Shown here in pieces: positions 1 to 7,826 of a stretch of 64,000 nt of DNA; positions within the stretch are counted from its first letter, which is position 1; each line of letters starts with the position of its first letter. The notes under the pieces were generated by a model. That model did no database searches. It saw only the letters and a program-made list of their open reading frames with translations, and was not told where the DNA came from. Position numbers and translations under genes: made by a program. Source of the DNA: Flavobacterium piscis (GTDB taxonomy: Bacteria > Bacteroidota > Bacteroidia > Flavobacteriales > Flavobacteriaceae); NCBI RefSeq assembly GCF_001686925.1, contig NZ_LVEN01000010.1, forward strand, positions 62,001 to 126,000, in the 5' to 3' direction.

Positions 1-25
1 GGCAAATACTTTAAGTTCAATTTCA

Positions 26-457
26 TTATTCTTCTAAAACAGGAATATGTTCGACTTCGACACCTGCTTTTATTAAAAACTGAATTCCGGAATCATCGCG
101 ATATCCGTTATGATACACCACTCTTTTTATTCCGGATTGATGTATTAATTTGCTGCATTCTTTACAAGGCGAAAGCGTAATATACAAAGTAGCACCTTCA
201 CACGATTGTGTTGATCTGGCTACTTTAAGTATGGCATTCGCTTCGGCATGTAAAACATCCCAACGGGTTAATCCGTCTTCATCTTCGCAGCAATTTTCAA
301 AACCGGATGGTGTTCCGTTGTATCCATCAGAAATAATCATTCGGTCTTTTACGATAATCGCGCCTACTTGTTTTCGTTTGCAATAGGAAAGCGCTCCCCA
401 TTCTGTCGCAATTCGCAAATAAGCTTTATCGTATTTATTTAATTTTTTTTCTTCCAT
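26..457 (-). CDS. dCMP/cytidine deaminase family protein
   Basis: A zinc-dependent deaminase of 143 aa that most likely converts dCMP to dUMP for thymidylate synthesis in the cytosol. The zinc site is complete: HAE at residues 70-72 (His ligand and catalytic Glu72) and PCKEC at 97-101 (Cys98 and Cys101). A second Cys-rich stretch near residues 56-57 fits the ComEB/dCMP deaminase subgroup. The length is normal for the family. The start lies 5 nt after the stop of the HupE/UreJ gene on the same strand, so the two are probably co-transcribed. Substrate (dCMP rather than another cytosine nucleotide) is inferred from family resemblance. Confidence 0.9.
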   Translation of the reverse strand: MEEKKLNKYDKAYLRIATEWGALSYCKRKQVGAIIVKDRMIISDGYNGTPSGFENCCEDEDGLTRWDVLHAEANAILKVARSTQSCEGATLYITLSPCKECSKLIHQSGIKRVVYHNGYRDDSGIQFLIKAGVEVEHIPVLEE

Positions 458-462
458 TTATT

Positions 463-1056
463 TTATCTGTTCCAAATTGGGCTTTCGATAATCATCGGAA
501 CTACAACTCCGATAATAAAAGCCGACATTACAAGCGCCCAATCGCGTTTTGAAAAGCGAAATACGGTTTGTACAATATATGATATAATGAGCACAACAAA
601 CACCACAACTAACTGAGCTGCTTCGATCCCTAACGCAAACTCGCCTAAAGGTAGTAATTTTGAACTAGGTGATCCTCCTAAAATGGTCTTGAAATAATTA
701 GAAAATCCAAGTCCGTGTATAATCCCAAAAAACAGGGTTACAAAAAACACTAAATTCAATCCATCGCTCTTTGACGTTTTTCCTGCTGTAAAAAGATTAA
801 AAACCGCCGTTATTAAAATTGTAATCGGAATTAAAAATTCGACCGTATTGACTTTTATGGCAATGATTCCGTATACAGAAAGCAATAATGCCAGTGTATG
901 ACCAATTGTAAATACTGAAACTAAAAGCAAAATGCGTTTCCAGTCTTTAAACAAATAAGGCGTTGTTAATGCGATTAAAAAAAGAACATGATCGTAAGCA
1001 TGAATATCTAATACGTGCTTTAATCCTATTTGAAAATAAATCCAAAACTCTGACAT
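463..1056 (-). CDS. HupE/UreJ family membrane protein
   Basis: A polytopic inner-membrane protein of 197 aa with about six hydrophobic segments. The N-terminal motif around residues 11-24 carries three His and an Asp (GLKHVLDIHAYDH), and further His residues lie inside membrane helices (FTIGHTLAL near 50, FGIIHGLGF near 115). This pattern is typical of HupE/UreJ proteins, several of which move nickel or cobalt. No hydrogenase or urease gene is nearby, so the substrate cannot be assigned. It is the first gene of a likely two-gene operon with the deaminase. Confidence 0.82.
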   Translation of the reverse strand: MSEFWIYFQIGLKHVLDIHAYDHVLFLIALTTPYLFKDWKRILLLVSVFTIGHTLALLLSVYGIIAIKVNTVEFLIPITILITAVFNLFTAGKTSKSDGLNLVFFVTLFFGIIHGLGFSNYFKTILGGSPSSKLLPLGEFALGIEAAQLVVVFVVLIISYIVQTVFRFSKRDWALVMSAFIIGVVVPMIIESPIWNR

Positions 1057-1196
1057 ACGGGTACTACTATTAAATGATTAGGGGCTGTAAACTTACGATT
1101 TATTTTGAAAAAGTAAAGTTGTCTGATCGTAAATCAATGAATATTGATACGTTAAAATTTATGAGAAAATTAAAATTAATAGTTTAAAATAAAATT

Positions 1197-1204
1197 TATC
1201 TTTG
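1197..1204 (+). promoter_or_regulatory. Bacteroidota -7 promoter element before the TerB-like gene
   Basis: TATCTTTG matches the TAnnTTTG consensus. A TTG codon that could be read as a start at 1202 is part of this element, so translation must begin downstream, at the ATG at 1226. Confidence 0.7.
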
Positions 1205-1225
1205 CGATATATAAATCAACAAATT

Positions 1226-1657
1226 ATGCCATTTTCAGAATTATTTGATAACGAATTTAAAGAAAGAAACAGAGGCCATTTCTCTGCAATTGTTCGTGTA
1301 GCTTTCGCTGACGGAAAAATTAATGACGAAGAACAAACTTTTTTAGATAAAATAGCTTCGACATTACAAATTTCAGAAGAAGAATATAAAGAAATCCTAA
1401 AAGATCCGTGGAAACATCCAATAAACCCACCTTACTTATACACACAACGTTTAGAGCGTTTGTATGATTTGGCAAGAATGGTTCATGTAGACCACCATTT
1501 AGGAGATCAGCAGGAAGTGATGTTAACCCGTATGGGATTAGCTTTAGGATTTACACCAGGAAACGTAAATTATATTGTTAGGAAAGCTTTGTCTTTAGTA
1601 GATAAAAAAGTAGATCTTGATACTTTCCTTTTCGAAATGGAAAATATGAACAAGTAA
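1226..1657 (+). CDS. TerB-family (tellurite resistance-like) protein
   Basis: A cytosolic all-helical protein of 143 aa. The motif FADGKINDEEQTFLDKIA in the N-terminal third and the later VHVDHHLGDQQE stretch are the paired acidic metal-binding repeats of the TerB fold. Such stand-alone proteins are linked to metal or stress sensing, but no other ter gene is close, so the role is open. The in-frame TTG 24 nt upstream was rejected because it lies in the promoter. The gene is convergent with fbp, with a shared terminator between them. Confidence 0.8.
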   Translation: MPFSELFDNEFKERNRGHFSAIVRVAFADGKINDEEQTFLDKIASTLQISEEEYKEILKDPWKHPINPPYLYTQRLERLYDLARMVHVDHHLGDQQEVMLTRMGLALGFTPGNVNYIVRKALSLVDKKVDLDTFLFEMENMNK

Positions 1658-1662
1658 GAAAG

Positions 1663-1801
1663 TATTCAGTTTTCAGTGGCAGTTTTCAGCCACAGTCACA
1701 GTTTAGCTAAAATAAATAAACCCGACCGTTTTTATAAACGTGTCGGGTTTGCTATTTATAACTCAGTCTGAGACTGAAAACTGAGACTGAGACTGAATAC
1801 T
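1663..1801. repeat. Paired inverted CAGT-rich repeat around a terminator
   Basis: Arms at about 1663-1700 and 1761-1801 are imperfect inverted copies built of TTCAGTTTTCAGT / ACTGAAAACTGAG units, with the terminator hairpin between them. The right arm runs into the fbp stop codon. Related units occur at 28.2 kb, 48.5 kb and 52.3 kb. Confidence 0.7.
1718..1750. terminator. Bidirectional terminator between TerB-like gene and fbp
   Basis: Stem AAACCCGAC (1718-1726) pairs with GTCGGGTTT (1742-1750), with A/T tracts on both sides. It sits between two convergent genes. Confidence 0.8.
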
Positions 1802-2807
1802 ATAAAGCTTCTGCCATAAATTGCTCTGCTTTTTCGACCATATTATAACTTCCGCAGAAAAAAGGAACTCTTTCATGCAATTCTGTTGGCTGGATTTCCA
1901 TAATTCTTCCAAAACCATCAGTTGCCTTTCCTCCTGCCTGTTCAGCGATAAATGCCATTGGATTACATTCATATAATAAACGTAATTTCCCTTTTGGTGC
2001 TTTTGAACTTGTGGGATACAAATAAATTCCGCCTTTGATCATATTGCGATGAAAATCAGAAACTAAACTTCCGATATATCTTGAAGTATATGGTCTGTCT
2101 TCTTCTTCTCTTTGGCAATATTTAATGTAGTTTTTTACTCCTTGCGGAAAATGAACATAATTTCCTTCGTTTACTGAATAGATGTTTCCGTTTTGTGGAA
2201 ATTTCATATTAGGATGTGAAAGATAAAATGTACCAATTGCCGGATTCAGTGTAAAACCATTTACGCCATGACCGGTTGTGTACACCAACATGGTCGAAGT
2301 GCCATAAATTACATAACCTGCTGCAACTTGATTGATTCCCGGTTGTAAAAAATCCTCGCTTGTTACCGGGGTTCCGATAGGTGTAATTCTTCTAAAAACA
2401 GAAAAAATAGTTCCTACAGAAACATTTACATCAATGTTTGAAGATCCGTCAAGCGGATCCATTAAGATCACGTACTTATTATTATTACTGTTGTCGCTCC
2501 CCTTGACAGTAATAAATTCGTCGTTTTCTTCTGAAGCAATACCACAGACAATCTCACGGTTTATTAACGTCTGGATAAATACTTCGTTTGCATACACATC
2601 TAATTTTTGTTGGTCTTCGCCCTGAATATTTTGTTCGCCTGCAGCGCCAATAATATCCACCAATCCGGCTTTGTTTACTTTATAGTTGACGACTTTGGCC
2701 GCCAAACGTATAGAGTTGATAATTCGGGAAAGCTCTCCCGACGAATACTGAAATGCTTTTTGGTTCTCAATAATAAACTCTCCTAGTGTTTTATTGCGTT
2801 CTTCCAT
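1800..2807 (-). CDS. fbp: Class 1 fructose-1,6-bisphosphatase
   Basis: Hydrolyses fructose-1,6-bisphosphate to fructose-6-phosphate in gluconeogenesis, in the cytosol. The metal-binding signature [10 protein letters not shown] is at residues 117-126, after the conserved [12 protein letters not shown] region near 63. The C-terminal substrate region includes [12 protein letters not shown] and [14 protein letters not shown]. Length of 335 aa is normal for the class I family. The ATG at 2807 is the only plausible start. It is transcribed towards the TerB-like gene and diverges from the GNAT gene. Confidence 0.96.
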   Translation of the reverse strand: MEERNKTLGEFIIENQKAFQYSSGELSRIINSIRLAAKVVNYKVNKAGLVDIIGAAGEQNIQGEDQQKLDVYANEVFIQTLINREIVCGIASEENDEFITVKGSDNSNNNKYVILMDPLDGSSNIDVNVSVGTIFSVFRRITPIGTPVTSEDFLQPGINQVAAGYVIYGTSTMLVYTTGHGVNGFTLNPAIGTFYLSHPNMKFPQNGNIYSVNEGNYVHFPQGVKNYIKYCQREEEDRPYTSRYIGSLVSDFHRNMIKGGIYLYPTSSKAPKGKLRLLYECNPMAFIAEQAGGKATDGFGRIMEIQPTELHERVPFFCGSYNMVEKAEQFMAEAL

Positions 2808-3069
2808 TGCTATATCGTTATAGTTTTTGATTATAAGTCACAAATATCGCTTTTTTTGTGAGAATGCTTCAAAAATTATTTTGTTAGTTTGCCACTATTG
2901 TATATTTGCTAATTAAAAGCGGGAAGTATCAAATAAAAAAATACATTTTTAGCTAATAAACGCTTAATAATAAGAATATATGAATTGCCCTTACAAGAAA
3001 TTCGTACAAACAAATTTTTTAAATATAAAGAGGGAATAGTATATTTAGGATTAAAATAAATTACATAAT

Positions 3070-3558
3070 ATGAATATTAGAAAAGGAAATCCTGAAGACA
3101 TGGAATCGGTTTTGGGATTAATACAGGAGTTGGCAATATTCGAAAAAGAACCGGAAGCCGTTGTCATTACTGTAGAGGATTTAGTACGTGACGGTTTTGG
3201 TGAAAAACCATTATTTAATGTTTTTGTAGCAGAAATTGAAGATGAATCAAGCAACAAAGAAATAGTTGGAATCGCTCTTTATTATTATCGCTACTCTACC
3301 TGGAAAGGAAAAACCATACATCTTGAAGATTTAATCGTAAAAGAAAAAATGCGCGGCACAGGTCTAGGATCTGCTCTTTATGCCGAAATCATGAAACAAG
3401 GCAAAAAAGATAATGTTCGCAGAGTTGAATGGAATGTTCTGGCCTGGAATATGCCAGCCGTTAATTTTTACAAAAATTCAGGCGCCAGAATTCTGGAAGA
3501 CTGGCAAGTAGTTCAAATGGACGAAAACGGAATTAATTCGTTCCTAGAAAAATTATAA
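3070..3558 (+). CDS. GNAT family N-acetyltransferase
   Basis: Acetyl-CoA-dependent transferase of 162 aa. The acetyl-CoA loop RGTGLG is at residues 95-100, preceded by the beta-4 strand HLEDLIVKEK and followed by the VEWNVLAWNMPAVNFYKNSGA region typical of diamine or spermidine acetyltransferase-like members. The substrate is not known. It is followed after 73 nt by the aspartate kinase gene on the same strand and may share a transcript with it. Confidence 0.88.
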   Translation: MNIRKGNPEDMESVLGLIQELAIFEKEPEAVVITVEDLVRDGFGEKPLFNVFVAEIEDESSNKEIVGIALYYYRYSTWKGKTIHLEDLIVKEKMRGTGLGSALYAEIMKQGKKDNVRRVEWNVLAWNMPAVNFYKNSGARILEDWQVVQMDENGINSFLEKL

Positions 3559-3631
3559 AATAAAATAAATAAAACCAGATTTCACTCAAACCCCGAATCT
3601 GAAATCTAAAACCTGAAATCTAAAATTAAAA

Positions 3632-4894
3632 ATGAGAGTATTTAAATTTGGTGGAGCATCAGTTAAAGATGCCGATGGAATTAAAAACGTATACGACGTT
3701 TTACAAAAAGTAGGTTATGAAGATGTAATTTTGGTCGTTTCGGCGATGGGAAAAACTACAAATGCTCTTGAAGTTGTGATCAAGAATTATTTTGATAAAT
3801 CGACAGAGTTGAATTCATCGGTACAAGAAATAAAAAAATATCACAATCAAATTTTATTAGATTTATTTGAGGATGAAAAACATGAGGTTTTTACTGCTGT
3901 AAAAGCGCAGTTTTCTGAATTAGAATATTTCCTGGCGCATAACAAATCGCCTAATTACAATTTTGTTTACGATCAGATTGTAAGTTTTGGAGAATTGATT
4001 TCGACTACGATCTTAAGTCATTATATGAATTACAGAGGAATTCAGACACAATGGCTGGACGTTCGTAACTTCATTAAAACAAATGCTAATTACAGAGATG
4101 CCGAAGTTGATTGGGAAGCTACTCAGCAATTGATCAGCAAAAATGTAAAACGCAAAATATTAAACATTACACAAGGATTTTTAGGCGCGGATGAGAATAA
4201 CTTTACTACAACTCTTGGTCGTGAAGGTTCTGATTATACGGCCGGAATTTTTGCTTATTGCCTAAATGCCGAAAGTGTAACGATCTGGAAAGACGTTCCG
4301 GGAGTTATGAATGCAGATCCGCGCTATTTTGAAAATGCAAGTTTACTGAACCAAATCTCGTATCGTGAAGCGATCGAATTGGCTTTTTACGGCGCAACGG
4401 TCATTCACCCAAAAACGTTACAGCCACTACAGAAAAAAGAAATTCCGTTGTACGTAAAATCATTCATCAACCCATTATTAAAAGGAACCTGCGTTTCTAA
4501 AGGTGTTGATTTGGAGCCACAATATCCTTGTTTTATTGTAAAAAGAAACCAGCTTTTGATCTCACTTTCATCAATTGATTTCTCTTTTATTATGGAAGAA
4601 AACATCAGTGAGATTTTTGCTTTGTTTCATGAATTCAAAATAAAAGTGAATCTGATTCAGAATTCAGCTATTAGCTTTTCTGTTTGCGTAGAAGATAAAT
4701 TCGAAAACTTTAATGAATTGAATGCGATTCTTTCGAAAAAATTCAAAGTTGATTATAATGAGAATGTGACTTTATATACGATTCGTCACTTTACAGAAAA
4801 TGCCGCCGAAACTGTTGAAGCAAACAAAACTGTTTTACTAAAACAAGTAAGCCGCGAGACGATGCAAATTGTTACGAAAGAGATTAATAACTAA
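3632..4894 (+). CDS. Aspartate kinase (monofunctional)
   Basis: Phosphorylates L-aspartate, the first step to lysine, threonine and methionine, in the cytosol. The N-terminal KFGGAS (residues 5-10) and the TTLGREGSDYTAG region near 195 form the nucleotide and aspartate sites. The last ~120 residues look like regulatory ACT domains. There is no homoserine dehydrogenase domain, so it is a stand-alone kinase of 420 aa. The stop is followed by the first copy of a 56-bp direct repeat holding its terminator; the second copy lies 4.6 kb away, past the peptide-export island. Confidence 0.9.
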   Translation: MRVFKFGGASVKDADGIKNVYDVLQKVGYEDVILVVSAMGKTTNALEVVIKNYFDKSTELNSSVQEIKKYHNQILLDLFEDEKHEVFTAVKAQFSELEYFLAHNKSPNYNFVYDQIVSFGELISTTILSHYMNYRGIQTQWLDVRNFIKTNANYRDAEVDWEATQQLISKNVKRKILNITQGFLGADENNFTTTLGREGSDYTAGIFAYCLNAESVTIWKDVPGVMNADPRYFENASLLNQISYREAIELAFYGATVIHPKTLQPLQKKEIPLYVKSFINPLLKGTCVSKGVDLEPQYPCFIVKRNQLLISLSSIDFSFIMEENISEIFALFHEFKIKVNLIQNSAISFSVCVEDKFENFNELNAILSKKFKVDYNENVTLYTIRHFTENAAETVEANKTVLLKQVSRETMQIVTKEINN

Positions 4895-4910
4895 ATCTTT
4901 TTTATAAAGT

Positions 4911-4966
4911 TAATTATTTCAATTCAAATACATTTAAGAAAGGCTTCGCATAATTGTGAAGCCTTT
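4911..4966 (+). repeat. Left copy of 56-bp direct repeat flanking the peptide-export island
   Basis: Identical at 55 of 56 positions to 9517-9572; the only difference is C/T at 4931/9537. It includes the aspartate kinase terminator. Identity ends abruptly on both sides, which marks it as the edge of a duplication or insertion. Confidence 0.85.
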
Positions 4967-4970
4967 TTGT
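4939..4970. terminator. Terminator after aspartate kinase
   Basis: Stem AAGGCTTC / GAAGCCTT with a short loop (4940-4966) and a following T run. It also lies just beyond the stop of the XRE gene on the other strand. Confidence 0.85.
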
Positions 4971-5324
4971 TTAATTTTTGCCCTTATTTAAATTTCTAAT
5001 AATGATTTTCAAATCTTCAATTTGCAATTCATATTGTTTGATTATTTTTCGATAAACACTAAGCATAGCAACTTCAGTCAACCGTTCTTCATTTATTAAA
5101 TTTTCACTTAATGAAGATTTTGATTCCTTCCTCACCAAATCTTCCGGTGTTATTTCAAAAACCTCACAGATTTTATTAAAATGACTTGCCCACGAACTAC
5201 TTTCGCCTCGTTCCATTCTTGCATAAGCAGATAATGATATATGTAAAAAATCTGCCATTTGCTCTTGTGATAATTTTTTAGATTGCCGTAGCGTTTTAAG
5301 CTTTTTTCCTATAATTCTATTCAT
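4971..5324 (-). CDS. XRE-type helix-turn-helix regulator of the peptide island
   Basis: A DNA-binding regulator of 117 aa. The HTH spans about residues 1-60 (KKLSQEQMADFLHISLSAYARMERGE), followed by an acidic linker and a C-terminal amphipathic helix (KIIKQYELQIEDLKIIIRNL) that looks like a coiled-coil dimer arm. The ATG at 5324 was chosen: a TACTTTTG -7 element lies at 5339-5346 on this strand, so upstream in-frame starts at 5333 and 5351 would fall at or before the transcript start. It diverges from the precursor-peptide gene, which suggests local control of the island. A paralogue with the same ARMExGESSSWA motif is at 13306-13647. Confidence 0.88.
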   Translation of the reverse strand: MNRIIGKKLKTLRQSKKLSQEQMADFLHISLSAYARMERGESSSWASHFNKICEVFEITPEDLVRKESKSSLSENLINEERLTEVAMLSVYRKIIKQYELQIEDLKIIIRNLNKGKN

Positions 5325-5338
5325 AATTAACATTTTTA

Positions 5339-5346
5339 CAAAAGTA
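5339..5346 (-). promoter_or_regulatory. -7 promoter element for the XRE gene
   Basis: On the minus strand this reads TACTTTTG, a full match to TAnnTTTG, 14 nt before the chosen ATG at 5324. Confidence 0.6.
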
Positions 5347-5369
5347 AACATAAGAAATATTTTACAATA

Positions 5370-5382
5370 GTTCGTTTTTAGG
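5370..5382 (-). promoter_or_regulatory. Candidate operator, copy 1 (13-nt motif)
   Basis: The minus strand reads CCTAAAAACGAAC, exactly repeated on the plus strand at 5974-5986. It lies between the divergent XRE and precursor genes, a natural place for the regulator to bind. Function is inferred. Confidence 0.45.
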
Positions 5383-5403
5383 TTTTAAAAAACCGATTTC
5401 AGG

Positions 5404-5435
5404 TTGAGACTTTTTTCTGACTCATTGTAAATTTG
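5404..5435 (+). promoter_or_regulatory. Promoter of the precursor-peptide gene
   Basis: TTG at 5404-5406 (-33 element), 21 nt spacer, then TAAATTTG at 5428-5435 (-7 element, full TAnnTTTG match). The ATG at 5465 follows 29 nt later. Confidence 0.65.
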
Positions 5436-5464
5436 AAAAATATTAACTCTTAAATCTTATAATT

Positions 5465-5704
5465 ATGAAAAAACTAGAATTGAAACAAATGGAGATTTTA
5501 ATAGGTGGTCAACAAGCAATGGAAGCAGACCAATATGATGGAACATTTGATGATGGGAGAAGAATTAGTCTTGATTGCGGAATAGGTTTGACTGGATTAG
5601 CTCTAACAGTTGTAGGTGCCGCCGCAGTTGTTACTACAGGCGGCGCTGCTCTTTTTGCTGCGAGTTTCATAGTTGGCTCTATCGGAACTGCACGAGCATG
5701 CTAA
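5465..5704 (+). CDS. Double-glycine-leader peptide precursor (bacteriocin-like)
   Basis: A 79-aa precursor. The leader MKKLELKQMEILIGG ends in Gly14-Gly15, the cleavage signal for C39-peptidase exporters. The predicted mature peptide is 64 aa: an acidic stretch (residues 16-37), then a hydrophobic Gly/Ala-rich segment (about 39-76), with only two Cys, Cys38 and the C-terminal Cys79. That layout resembles class II bacteriocins, and the two Cys could form one disulfide. The gene is preceded by its own promoter and followed 15 nt later by a small membrane protein. The C39-ABC exporter genes downstream support secretion. Target and activity are unknown; a signalling peptide is also possible. Confidence 0.8.
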   Translation: MKKLELKQMEILIGGQQAMEADQYDGTFDDGRRISLDCGIGLTGLALTVVGAAAVVTTGGAALFAASFIVGSIGTARAC

Positions 5705-5719
5705 AAATAATCTTGTAAA

Positions 5720-5908
5720 ATGAAAAAACTGAATTTACAATTTAAGAAATGGCTCTACTTTGTTCTTTTATTCACAGCATGTGGGCTTACAGGTTACCAT
5801 ATTAATAGATATTTACAAACTAAGGACTTATATTTTCTATTTAATGCTTTAGCAATGCTATTATTAGCTATTGGGAGTTTTATTCAGTGGAAACATATTT
5901 TAAAGTAA
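5720..5908 (+). CDS. Small two-helix membrane protein, candidate immunity protein
   Basis: A 62-aa protein with two hydrophobic segments (about residues 12-28 and 38-54) and a basic N-terminus and C-terminus. It starts 15 nt after the precursor gene on the same strand, and a terminator follows before the exporter genes, so peptide and this protein likely form one short transcript. Size, membrane nature and position match bacteriocin immunity proteins. The role is inferred from context only; no family is recognised. Confidence 0.72.
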   Translation: MKKLNLQFKKWLYFVLLFTACGLTGYHINRYLQTKDLYFLFNALAMLLLAIGSFIQWKHILK

Positions 5909-5973
5909 ATTATCTTATTTATCATCCGCTCTATTTAACATTAGGATTTATATCTACTTTATAAATGAAATAG

Positions 5974-5986
5974 CCTAAAAACGAAC
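5974..5986 (+). promoter_or_regulatory. Candidate operator, copy 2 (13-nt motif)
   Basis: CCTAAAAACGAAC, the exact inverse of 5370-5382. It lies 97 nt before the first exporter-operon gene. If the XRE protein binds here, it would control both transcripts of the island. Confidence 0.45.
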
Positions 5987-6024
5987 AAGTAAGCAATTTA
6001 TTACAATAAAATATTTTTAAATTT

Positions 6025-6058
6025 AAACGCATTGTTCATAAATGAATAATGCGTTTTT
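6025..6058 (+). terminator. Terminator or attenuator inside the peptide island
   Basis: Stem AAACGCATT (6025-6033) with AATGCGTTT (6048-6056), inner TTCAT/ATGAA pairing, then Ts. It separates the precursor/immunity unit from the export genes. No TAnnTTTG match lies between it and 6083, so the exporter may depend on read-through. Confidence 0.75.
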
Positions 6059-6082
6059 CACAAAAAGCAATACATCTAATAA

Positions 6083-6712
6083 ATGAAAAACACTTTACTT
6101 AGATATGGTTTACTTTCGATTTCTTATATCATTATAACAGAAATAACAAATGAAATTATCAATTTAAAAGATCTTCTTCGTAATTTTTTAATCGATTTTT
6201 TGTCTAAAGATCAAATAAACAGCTATTTTGAATTCCAAGATAAGTGGCATTGGTTAAATCATCTATACATTCCATTAATAATTTTAGTTAAAACCTTAAT
6301 AATCGCCACAACACTGTACATTGGCTTATTCCTATTTACAAAAGAAACAAAATTTAAAAATTCTTGGAATGTGGTAATAAAAGCAGAATTCATTTTCATT
6401 TTAGTCCCAATCATTAAAATTATCTGGTTTTATTTTTTCCAAACCAGCTATACATTAGATGACATTCAAAATTTCTATCCGCTATCAGCTTTAAACATTA
6501 TAGGATATAAAGATTTGGAAGCTTGGTTTATTTATCCCTTTCAAGTGCTCAACTTATTTGAACTTTCTTATGTAATTTATTTAGGATTTCAAATTGGCGA
6601 ATTAACCAATACAAATACCGATTATGGATTAAAAATTGTTGGCTTAAGTTATGTACCCTGTTTATTGCTATGGGTTGCCACAGTAATGTTTTTTACACTT
6701 AATTATAGTTAA
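6083..6712 (+). CDS. Polytopic membrane protein of the peptide-export island
   Basis: A 209-aa protein with about five hydrophobic segments (near residues 8-30, 52-76, 88-112, 142-165 and 185-205). No family is recognised. Codon content is very A/T-rich, like the rest of the island. It starts the export operon: the thioredoxin-like gene begins 8 nt after its stop. It could assist peptide maturation, act as a second immunity factor, or replace an accessory export protein, since no HlyD-like adaptor is present. All of these are guesses from position. Confidence 0.75.
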   Translation: MKNTLLRYGLLSISYIIITEITNEIINLKDLLRNFLIDFLSKDQINSYFEFQDKWHWLNHLYIPLIILVKTLIIATTLYIGLFLFTKETKFKNSWNVVIKAEFIFILVPIIKIIWFYFFQTSYTLDDIQNFYPLSALNIIGYKDLEAWFIYPFQVLNLFELSYVIYLGFQIGELTNTNTDYGLKIVGLSYVPCLLLWVATVMFFTLNYS

Positions 6713-6720
6713 ATCACAAA

Positions 6721-7242
6721 ATGAAAATACATTTCAAGTCTCTGTTAGTATTATTATTTATAGTCATTCTTATTTTATTAAGTTATCAAATAACATCTAA
6801 AATAAATCACAAAAATGAAATAGCTCAAAACATAAAAACCATTCCCGAATTTTCTTACCAAAACATTAAAGGAGGAATTTTTAGCAATCAAAACTTAAAA
6901 AAAGAGAACGCAACTATTTTCATTTATTTTAGTACTGAATGTGAGTTTTGCAATGAAGAAGCTAAAATGATTAAAGACAATATTAAAAGCTTAAAAAATT
7001 TTCAATTGATTTTTGTGTCATTTGAAAAACCAGAAAACATAAAATTATTTTCTCAAAAACATCAATTGTCCAATTATGATAATGTTTATTTTTTATGTGA
7101 TAGCAAAGTTACTTTCGCTTCTACATTTGACGTTACTACACTACCTTGTTTAGTACTTTATGATAAAAACTTCAATTTACTTGAGAAAATAAAAGGACAA
7201 ACAAAACCAGAAATTTTGATTAAAAAATTGGAAACTGAATAA
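6721..7242 (+). CDS. Membrane-anchored thioredoxin-like (TlpA-type) protein
   Basis: A 173-aa protein with an N-terminal signal anchor (about residues 7-22) and a periplasmic thioredoxin fold. The redox motif is CEFC (Cys74, Cys77) after FIYFST, and the TTLPCLVLYD region near 140-148 carries the cis-proline. It most likely makes or reshuffles disulfides outside the cytoplasm. The neighbouring precursor has exactly two Cys in its mature part, a plausible substrate. Its stop overlaps the ATG of the exporter gene (TAATG at 7240-7244), which indicates translational coupling. Confidence 0.83.
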   Translation: MKIHFKSLLVLLFIVILILLSYQITSKINHKNEIAQNIKTIPEFSYQNIKGGIFSNQNLKKENATIFIYFSTECEFCNEEAKMIKDNIKSLKNFQLIFVSFEKPENIKLFSQKHQLSNYDNVYFLCDSKVTFASTFDVTTLPCLVLYDKNFNLLEKIKGQTKPEILIKKLETE

Positions 7243-7826
7243 TGAACTTAAAATATATTGAAAAAACCCATACATTGCAACTTGATCAATCAGATTGTGG
7301 TGTTGCTTGTTTATTATCAGTTATAAAGTTTTATAAAGGCAGTAATTCTGTAGAAAAAATTAGAGAATTAAGCGGTACAACGAAGCAAGGAACTACAATG
7401 CTGGGTTTGCATCAGGCAGCAAACCAACTAGATTTCACGGCTGATGGTTGCGAAGCCGATATTCAAGCTCTGATTGACCATAAACAACCTGTAATTTTAC
7501 ATGTAATAATCGAAAATAAATTACACCATTATATAGTTTGTTATGGTTATAATGAAAAAGAAGGATTTCTAATTGGAGATCCTTCAAAAGGAATATACCT
7601 TTTATCGATACACGAATTAGAAAAAAAATGGGCTTCAAAAACTTGTTTAATACTAGCGCCAAATGAAAATTTCATAACTGAAAAGAAAGCTAAAAAAACT
7701 CAGATAAAATGGTTTCTTGACTTATTAAAGGAAGATTATAATTATTTGGATTTCTATTTTATTAGGGGTCTTTATTGCAGGTTTAGGAATGTCAATGGCA
7801 TTATTTTCACAGAAATTAATCGATGA
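7242..7826 (+). CDS. C39 peptidase domain of a peptide exporter (5' part of frameshifted gene)
   Basis: Cysteine protease domain that removes double-glycine leaders. The catalytic residues are present: Gln16 and Cys19 in DQSDCG, His97 in HHYIVCYGY, and Asp113 in GDPSKG. The frame stays open to 7826, but after about 7748 it encodes polar, un-homologous residues, while the +1 frame continues with the first membrane helix of the ABC part. The whole region 7242-9396 is 2155 nt, that is 3x718+1, so one extra base explains the break. Normal family members are single chains of about 700-730 aa. Confidence 0.82.
   Translation: MNLKYIEKTHTLQLDQSDCGVACLLSVIKFYKGSNSVEKIRELSGTTKQGTTMLGLHQAANQLDFTADGCEADIQALIDHKQPVILHVIIENKLHHYIVCYGYNEKEGFLIGDPSKGIYLLSIHELEKKWASKTCLILAPNENFITEKKAKKTQIKWFLDLLKEDYNYLDFYFIRGLYCRFRNVNGIIFTEINR

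Noticed and set aside
1663..1801. CAGT-rich tandem units considered as a CRISPR array
   Set aside because: Units are short, imperfect and palindromic, without regular spacers, and no cas gene is near.
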